This document shows positions 58,840-64,000 of a stretch of DNA of 64,000 nucleotides, one piece after another. Within the stretch, counting starts at the first letter, position 1. Each line of letters starts with the position of its first letter. Origin of the DNA: Parvularculaceae bacterium (GTDB taxonomy: Bacteria > Pseudomonadota > Alphaproteobacteria > Caulobacterales > Parvularculaceae); contig JAJFFU010000113.1 of NCBI GenBank assembly GCA_021776465.1, positions 84,772 to 148,771 of the forward strand. Direction: 5' to 3'. A model generated the notes under the pieces. The model saw only the letters and a list, made by a program, of their open reading frames with translations. It was not told where the DNA came from and searched no databases. The position numbers were made by a program, and so were the translations under genes.

Positions 58840-59525
58840 AAGTAGTATTTATTTCTGACACACACTCTAATCATAGAAAATTAGAAATTCCAGAATGTGA
58901 TATACTCATTCATGGGGGAGATATTACGCACCGTGGCGAAATCTCTATTCTTAAAGATTTTCTTTTTTGGTTTGCTGACCAGGATGCTGAATATAGAATA
59001 TTTATTGCCGGCAATCATGATTTTTGCTTTGAGAAAAAGAGTAAAGATTTTGAGCTTACTCGTTCTTTACTCACTGATTATGGATATTCAACTAACGATT
59101 TAGGGATGAGGGATTTAGTATATCTTCAGGATGGATTTGTAACTGTAGAAGGGATAAAGATTTATGGCGCTCCTTGGCAACCCTGGTTTCATGATTGGGC
59201 CTTCAATATCCGTAGTCAAGAAGAACTAGCGCGGAAATGGAGCTTCATTCCTTATGATGTTGATATTCTTGTCACGCATGGCCCCCCTTATTTGATTCTC
59301 GATGAATGTGAAGATGGGAGTAGAGTGGGTTGTAAACAACTTATCAAGAGAATAGATGAAGTGTCTCCTAAATATCACTTGTTTGGGCACATACACGAGG
59401 CATATGGCACGTATTCAGACGAATATGATGAAAATGGCACCATCTTTATGAACGGAAGTATTGCTGGTGGGTCAGCGCATGGATATGTTGCCAAAGCAAA
59501 TGATCCGATTGTGTTTGAAATATAG
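58824..59525 (+). CDS. Metallophosphoesterase, MPPED-like
   Basis: The 233 residues contain SDTHSNH (8-14), GGDIT near 32-36, AGNHDF near 61-66, THGPP near 151-155 and GHIHE near 188-192. The order and length fit the MPPED1/2 (UPF0046) group of calcineurin-like phosphoesterases. The substrate is unknown. It differs from the enzyme at 21736, so the phage has two types. Confidence 0.88.
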   Translation: MENRIKVVFISDTHSNHRKLEIPECDILIHGGDITHRGEISILKDFLFWFADQDAEYRIFIAGNHDFCFEKKSKDFELTRSLLTDYGYSTNDLGMRDLVYLQDGFVTVEGIKIYGAPWQPWFHDWAFNIRSQEELARKWSFIPYDVDILVTHGPPYLILDECEDGSRVGCKQLIKRIDEVSPKYHLFGHIHEAYGTYSDEYDENGTIFMNGSIAGGSAHGYVAKANDPIVFEI

Positions 59526-59556
59526 AATAATTTAGCTAAAGTCGGGTTTTCCCTCA

Positions 59557-59587
59557 GGGGGCAGATTAACATCTGCTCCCTTTTTTT
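59557..59587 (+). terminator. Rho-independent terminator
   Basis: GGGGGCAGAT and ATCTGCTCCC pair around TAAC (one G-U), followed by seven Ts. Confidence 0.9.
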
Positions 59588-59621
59588 ATGCATGCTATAG
59601 TAATTTTGAGGGAATAGCACT

Positions 59622-59807
59622 ATGGCGCAAGGAAGAAGGTTTAGAGATAGGAAAAGAGATAGAACACGTAGAACGTCTTCAGAGAGAGCAGAGAGCTATA
59701 GAAAAAATAAGGGATTATCCCCTCTAGAGAAGAGAGTAGGCCCTATAATGGAGTCTCTTGATGCTACTGCTGAAGAGGTGTTCTCGAACATAAATAAAAT
59801 ACTTTAA
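59622..59807 (+). CDS. Basic small protein
   Basis: The 61 residues start with an Arg-rich block (QGRRFRDRKRDRTRRTS) and end with a helix. It overlaps the next virion gene by one base. It may bind DNA at the head-tail interface, by inference. Confidence 0.72.
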   Translation: MAQGRRFRDRKRDRTRRTSSERAESYRKNKGLSPLEKRVGPIMESLDATAEEVFSNINKIL

Positions 59808-60373
59808 TGGCAACAGCAATACCTAGCACCGCATTTACGGCATACGATCTTTTTGATAAAGTGACGAAATCTGTAATTACAGACCTAGAAGAAGGAATGG
59901 ATTTCTTTGATACGGTGCTTATTCAGTCAGGGATATATACACAGGCCGAAAAGGATAGGGAAGAATACCTCGTCAAAGAAGTGGTGAGAGGGGATGACAT
60001 AAGAGTGTCACATGACCTCTTCATTCGTGTTGTTCATACAGGGCGAGACGATGAATGGCAAGCGACACAAGTGCGAGATAATAAATATTTGTTCCGTATT
60101 GATGCTTGTGCAAGAAATACAGCAGAAGGGCAAGTGACAGATGAGGAAATCGTTACATTTGGCCATGCTGTTATGAATTACACATTAAGATATTCCAACC
60201 TCTCTCCTGTAATTAGAGGGACAAGTCCAAAGATTAGAGGATATCATGCGGAAGCAAACAATTTGAGGTTTGATACAATAGAGTTACGAGGTACGTATAG
60301 GCGAGCATCTTTTGATTATTGGATAAAGGTAATGAATCCGTACCATGGGTTCACTGGCGTCATCTGCGACTAA
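59807..60373 (+). CDS. Probable virion protein
   Basis: The 188 residues have a helical start and a beta-rich rest (IRVVHTGRDDEWQATQVRDNKYLFRIDACA…). Position before structural genes suggests a neck, tail-completion or tail-terminator protein. Not recognised by motif. Confidence 0.72.
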   Translation: MATAIPSTAFTAYDLFDKVTKSVITDLEEGMDFFDTVLIQSGIYTQAEKDREEYLVKEVVRGDDIRVSHDLFIRVVHTGRDDEWQATQVRDNKYLFRIDACARNTAEGQVTDEEIVTFGHAVMNYTLRYSNLSPVIRGTSPKIRGYHAEANNLRFDTIELRGTYRRASFDYWIKVMNPYHGFTGVICD

Positions 60374-60398
60374 AACATAAAAGGATAAGATACACACA

Positions 60399-61205
60399 AT
60401 GGGCGTAATAAGTGATACACAATTCATTGCCATCTCGGACAGGTTGGCTCGTCAGGCTATTGAGCTTGAGAATGCTGTTCTATTCTCGCAGAGTGGAACA
60501 AGCTACTACGTTAATGTCCACGGATCTCTACCGGCTACAGGAGATTATCAAATAGAGGCTGATCTCATCACACCGGCAAACACGGCAGATAATGGGTTTA
60601 CAATGGCTAAGGTGTCTTCTACATTCTTTGCTGGGATGATTAATGCTCTAAACACGCACGTGACATCTCGCGGGGGAACACAGATCGCAACAATGGATGA
60701 TTACATCATTGGGTCTGGACTGCGCGTACACGAATTGTTTGGTGTAGCATTTGAAGATGTTACAGGCGGGGCTCTAAAGGCCAAGAGTGTATTCCGTGAT
60801 GACGAGATTGAGATGGCTGTTCAGACATTCTCCGGATCTGGTACAGGAACGTTCACAGATGGAGATAGACTTGGAGCAGGCGCTGGTGGTGATTTCGTTA
60901 GGGATGACTATAATGCTGGCACAACGCCAGACAGTGCAAACCAGAAGGTGGCGTATTACATTGCTTCTGGAACAGGTGGAGGAATTCCTGCTGACATTCA
61001 AATCTCAGTGATTGGAACAAACAGTGATGGAAACACCTTCTCCGTTAATGCAACAATTACATCTGGAACAACGATTGGTACAAAGACAGAGATCGGAACA
61101 ACAAATGAAAGATTCAGCGACATCACAACGATGCAAATTGCTGGAGGTACATCAGGGGATGTTCTTACAATTAGGTCTCTGGTAGAGCGTGGCGTCGGCC
61201 TATAA
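60399..61205 (+). CDS. Probable virion structural protein
   Basis: The 268 residues are helical at the start, then rich in Gly, Thr and Ser with strand-turn repeats (GTGTFTDGDRLGAGAGG…; TSGTTIGTKTEIGTTNERF). Such sequences are usual in phage tail or decoration proteins. Exact role unknown. Confidence 0.74.
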   Translation: MGVISDTQFIAISDRLARQAIELENAVLFSQSGTSYYVNVHGSLPATGDYQIEADLITPANTADNGFTMAKVSSTFFAGMINALNTHVTSRGGTQIATMDDYIIGSGLRVHELFGVAFEDVTGGALKAKSVFRDDEIEMAVQTFSGSGTGTFTDGDRLGAGAGGDFVRDDYNAGTTPDSANQKVAYYIASGTGGGIPADIQISVIGTNSDGNTFSVNATITSGTTIGTKTEIGTTNERFSDITTMQIAGGTSGDVLTIRSLVERGVGL

Positions 61206-61239
61206 AATACTATTTCCATGGTGGCAGTGGGTTAAGCCA

Positions 61240-61341
61240 ATGCTCATTGTCACAGGAAAGTGGATAATAATATTAGGTGTTTTCGGTGGGATAATATTTT
61301 ACATGTATAAGGATGTAATGAATGTCAGAGATAGAATATAA
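61240..61341 (+). CDS. Membrane mini-protein, 33 aa
   Basis: An ATG at 61240 opens a 33-codon frame with one membrane helix (IIILGVFGGIIFYMY) and overlaps the next gene by 20 bases. No good ribosome site; moderately uncertain. Confidence 0.5.
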   Translation: MLIVTGKWIIILGVFGGIIFYMYKDVMNVRDRI

Positions 61342-61696
61342 TTTTTTTGAGAAGAAGGTGGCTCAATATGGGAATATGCCAACGGCTCATGAAGAGAGAA
61401 CGGCCCTAGCCCCAAATGTTCAACAGGCTCTGGCCGAGCTTGGCGAAGTACTTGAGCTTATGAAGCAAGCAGATCCGGAAACAGGAAAGACATATGCATA
61501 CCAGGACGGAGCCAGCCAGGCTATTTATACAGAGCTTGAACAAGCATATGCCTCCCTCACCACAGCGGCTAATAAATTAATGCAAGACTTAGAACAGAGA
61601 TCCCAGCAGGAACAAAGCGAAGAATACGGAATTGACATGGGCTCAACGTACAACAATGACGGGAGCATGGGGTCAATGCTACAGGGGAATATATAA
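61322..61696 (+). CDS. Helical protein, possible tail assembly factor
   Basis: The 124 residues are helical with a Gln/Ser/Gly-rich end. AAGGATGTA precedes the ATG. Position between virion genes suggests tail assembly, without motif support. Confidence 0.72.
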   Translation: MSEIEYNFFEKKVAQYGNMPTAHEERTALAPNVQQALAELGEVLELMKQADPETGKTYAYQDGASQAIYTELEQAYASLTTAANKLMQDLEQRSQQEQSEEYGIDMGSTYNNDGSMGSMLQGNI

Positions 61697-61697
61697 A

Positions 61698-62084
61698 ATG
61701 AAATTTCCAAGATTGAAGGCGGGAGAACGGTATGCTCTACATTCCCTTGTTAAGGGGAAAGTGTTCCAATTTGGAGGAAATGCGGCGGGGTATAGAAGGC
61801 CTGTGTATTTCAAGAAGAAGAGCGATTTACCATTCAGAACAAGCCTATTAGATGGGAATGAAATGTCCTACCTCAAACTAGATGTCTGTCCTGTTGATGA
61901 AGAACTATTTCCTCATGAAGAAGAAGATAAACCCAGGAGAGAGGGTGTGATGTATATTGGGCAAAAGAAATATAAAATTACTGATTATGGAAGGCTTGAA
62001 AAAGAGAAGCCGTTCTATGATTTGACAAGTGAACAAATAAATGTCTTAGTGCGTAATCCTCTGATTGTTAGAGTGGAGGTGTAA
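61698..62084 (+). CDS. Hypothetical virion-region protein
   Basis: The start at 61698 lies one base after the previous stop. The 128 residues are basic at first (KFPRLKAGERYALHSLVKGKVFQFGG) and acidic near 75-85. Not recognised. Confidence 0.72.
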   Translation: MKFPRLKAGERYALHSLVKGKVFQFGGNAAGYRRPVYFKKKSDLPFRTSLLDGNEMSYLKLDVCPVDEELFPHEEEDKPRREGVMYIGQKKYKITDYGRLEKEKPFYDLTSEQINVLVRNPLIVRVEV

Positions 62085-62086
62085 AT

Positions 62087-62806
62087 ATGTGGGAGGGGAG
62101 ATTTTGGGAAAAAATTGATGTTGGGAATATTGATACATGTTGGAAATGGAAAGCAGGAAGAATGGGAAAATATGGAAATTTCTGGAGAGATGGAAAATCC
62201 AATAGAGCCCATAAAATAGCTTTTGAATTATCAGAAGGGAAATTAGCCAACAAAGAAAGAATAAAACAATTATGTGGGGATTATTTGTGTTGTAACCCAT
62301 TTCATATGATGAAAGAAGCTGAATATGACAACAGAAAGAACTTCCATGGGAAATATAAAAAAGCATCAGAAGATGAATGCTGGGAATGGCAAGCTGGGAA
62401 AGATAAGAATGGCTATGGGAAGATGCAATATTTCACACATATTGATGAGAAAAGGAAGAAAGTGCATGGAAGGGCTCACAGGATAGCTTATTGTTTAGAT
62501 AAGGGAATAAATGAAGTTCCTGATGAAGGGTATGTCCTACATCATTGCGATAATCCATCATGCGTTAATCCAAAGCATTTGTATTTGGGTGATAATACAC
62601 AAAATGTCAATGATAGAGTTAATCGCCAACGTGGTTATGAACCAAAAGGCGAACTACATCATTACGCTAAAATGACAGAAGAAGATGTAAAAATGATACG
62701 TAAATCTAAGATGAGAAATTGTGATTTAGCTAGAATGTTTAATGTAACAGATAGTTGCATTTTTTCTATTCGGTCTGGACGCACTTGGAAGCATGTATCA
62801 GTATAA
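62087..62806 (+). CDS. HNH endonuclease with C-terminal helix-turn-helix
   Basis: The 239 residues have two HNH-like parts: a first degenerate one (CWKWKAG…RAHKIAFELSEG…CCNPFH) and a complete second one (CWEWQAGKDKNGYGK…RAHRIAYCL…VLHHCDNPSCVNPKHLYLG near 152-175). A C-terminal HTH (MTEEDVKMIRKSKMRNCDLARMFNV) resembles those of homing endonucleases. It separates two virion genes and is AT-rich, as expected of a mobile free-standing homing gene. Confidence 0.9.
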   Translation: MWEGRFWEKIDVGNIDTCWKWKAGRMGKYGNFWRDGKSNRAHKIAFELSEGKLANKERIKQLCGDYLCCNPFHMMKEAEYDNRKNFHGKYKKASEDECWEWQAGKDKNGYGKMQYFTHIDEKRKKVHGRAHRIAYCLDKGINEVPDEGYVLHHCDNPSCVNPKHLYLGDNTQNVNDRVNRQRGYEPKGELHHYAKMTEEDVKMIRKSKMRNCDLARMFNVTDSCIFSIRSGRTWKHVSV

Positions 62807-62824
62807 ACTATAGGAGTAACAGGA

Positions 62825-63802
62825 ATGGTCGATAGCTGCCTGCCGCCGGCTGTATGTATCGGGTGGAAAGGATATATTTTAGTAGATGGTAGTGTAATTC
62901 CTTACACAAGTGCGGACTTCTCTGAGAAGATTCAGCATATTCCATCAGACGATATTCATGGTGGTGGTGTAGGTACTACTCACGGTGCATACCACTCGCA
63001 GATCAACGCTGCCGAGGGTCAAATCATGTTTGATGGTACGGTGAATGGAAACGTTTATATCGGTACTACAGGATTTGGTTTAGGATTTAATGAGGTGTTG
63101 AAGAGAGCAATTGGTGGCTCTGCTACAGATACATCACTTAGAGAATGTGGGTTTGACGGAACTCATCCTCTAATTGTATCGTGGGGTGGTTGTGGATTTG
63201 ATGGTAGTCCTGCTGCCCGCTTCCCTGCTGCTACTGCTGGAAGAGCAGTTGTTGAAACATTCAATCTTAACGGAAACTTGGGTGGGCTTACAACATGGGA
63301 TGCAACGCTTCAGGCGTCATCTCGCGGCGATACATCGACAGCACCCACTACAGCAGACTTTACATTTGAATCTGGGTCAGATTTGGGTGCAGGAAGCCCT
63401 GTCCCATGGCATCAGACATCTTTAGCCTTTTCTGGGCTGGGGGAAGCTGGCGTTGCAGATAGAATTCGTGAATGGAGTGTTTCTGTATCTAATAACACAA
63501 CACCAACATGGACATTTAATGGAGAGCGTACACCAAGAGATATCTACCAGGGACAGATGGAAATTACTGGTTCTTTCGATTATTACTCTGACGATGAAGA
63601 TTTCTCGTCTCTAACCAATGGATCTACACTAACAATAACTCTAGGAACAGATCTGGGAGCAGGAGCTATTACACTCTTCTCTCCATATCTTGCCTTAGAT
63701 CCTAGGCCTATCAAGATTGATGGGGTTAACGACTTGGCAACTAGAAGTGTTCAATATCGAATGCTCGGATCTAGCTCGGGTGGGAGCCTATATATTACTT
63801 AA
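62825..63802 (+). CDS. Probable tail tube protein
   Basis: The 325 residues are beta-rich, Gly/Ser/Thr-rich. The segment IYQGQMEITGSFDYYSDDEDF near 240-262 is typical of major tail tube proteins of long-tailed phages, where a strand pair is followed by an acidic loop. AGGAGTAACAGGA precedes the ATG. Assignment is by pattern only. Confidence 0.72.
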   Translation: MVDSCLPPAVCIGWKGYILVDGSVIPYTSADFSEKIQHIPSDDIHGGGVGTTHGAYHSQINAAEGQIMFDGTVNGNVYIGTTGFGLGFNEVLKRAIGGSATDTSLRECGFDGTHPLIVSWGGCGFDGSPAARFPAATAGRAVVETFNLNGNLGGLTTWDATLQASSRGDTSTAPTTADFTFESGSDLGAGSPVPWHQTSLAFSGLGEAGVADRIREWSVSVSNNTTPTWTFNGERTPRDIYQGQMEITGSFDYYSDDEDFSSLTNGSTLTITLGTDLGAGAITLFSPYLALDPRPIKIDGVNDLATRSVQYRMLGSSSGGSLYIT

Positions 63803-63823
63803 TCATAGGATTATAGATGTTCC

Positions 63824-64000
63824 ATGGGAGAAATAAATGAGTTTTTTGGTAGACAAATTCCTCAATATGTTGTAGAATATAATGGATCCATTATGGATTT
63901 ATTTCATCAAAGAATCACCAGGAAAGTAGAAGCTATGCCGATGAAAACTTTAGATGACCTCGAACAAAATGATGATATTGAGGTGATTGTTGAGGGTGAT
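63824..64000 (+). CDS. Virion-region protein, 3' end outside window
   Basis: The frame opens at ATG 63824 (MGEINEFFGRQIPQYVVEYNG…) and is still open at the window end after 59 codons. The helical, acidic start follows the tail tube-like gene, where tail assembly genes are expected. Partial, so no family can be named. Confidence 0.65.
   Translation, partial: MGEINEFFGRQIPQYVVEYNGSIMDLFHQRITRKVEAMPMKTLDDLEQNDDIEVIVEGD

Overview
This window is a piece of a large, AT-rich, tailed double-stranded DNA bacteriophage genome. The signs are virion-type genes at both ends, tightly packed and often overlapping small genes with AGGAG-type ribosome sites, 24 or more tRNA or tRNA-like genes scattered one by one between coding genes, strong sigma70-like promoters (TTGACA/TGGACA, 17 bp, TATACT/TACACT), an HNH homing-type endonuclease, and almost no metabolic genes. 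The host cannot be named. A lipoprotein, several signal-peptide proteins and host-type promoters point only to a bacterium. GC content rises in the ParB-like gene (33.2-34.6 kb) and towards 46-48.6 kb.

Layout: 0-2.9 kb, end of a virion block (tail or connector-like proteins, small membrane proteins). 3.3-14.5 kb, an AAA/RNA-repair block: DUF3150-like protein, Ycf46-like AAA ATPase, three different RNA ligases, a YqeY-like protein, a Ycf35/DUF1257 protein with its AAA ATPase partner, and a DUF2997 protein. 14.7-18.0 kb, a 1084-residue low-complexity protein. 18-32 kb, small genes mixed with tRNAs, two membrane-protein paralogues, a metallophosphoesterase, WGR, HEAT, zinc-ribbon and TraB-like proteins. 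33-38 kb, ParB-like protein, a repeat protein and a polynucleotide-kinase-like P-loop protein. 38-48.6 kb, many tiny genes, most with their own promoter. 48.6-49.2 kb, a 570-bp intergenic region with repeated dyads. 49.2-57.5 kb, mainly minus strand, dominated by an expanded family of small paralogues around a BCS1-like AAA ATPase. 58-64 kb, more paralogues, a second metallophosphoesterase, then virion genes including a likely tail tube protein.

Three things stand out. (1) Two genes (39.83-40.26 kb and 42.90-43.09 kb) each contain one in-frame UGA followed 14-15 nt later by a perfect or near-perfect 7-bp hairpin with a G-starting 3-nt loop. This layout resembles bacterial selenocysteine insertion elements; in one gene the UGA sits in a C-U-G-G-G-D-E context. 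(2) Several tRNA genes are interrupted or deformed (insertions in the anticodon loop, D loop or between stems, one with no D arm), in a genome with three RNA ligases, a kinase-like protein and two phosphoesterases. A phage-encoded tRNA splicing or repair system is a reasonable hypothesis. (3) In 38-48.6 kb nearly every tiny gene has a private promoter, and at least seven of these promoters are embedded in inverted repeats of unrelated sequence. All functional statements come from reading the sequence and from family knowledge; no database search was run.
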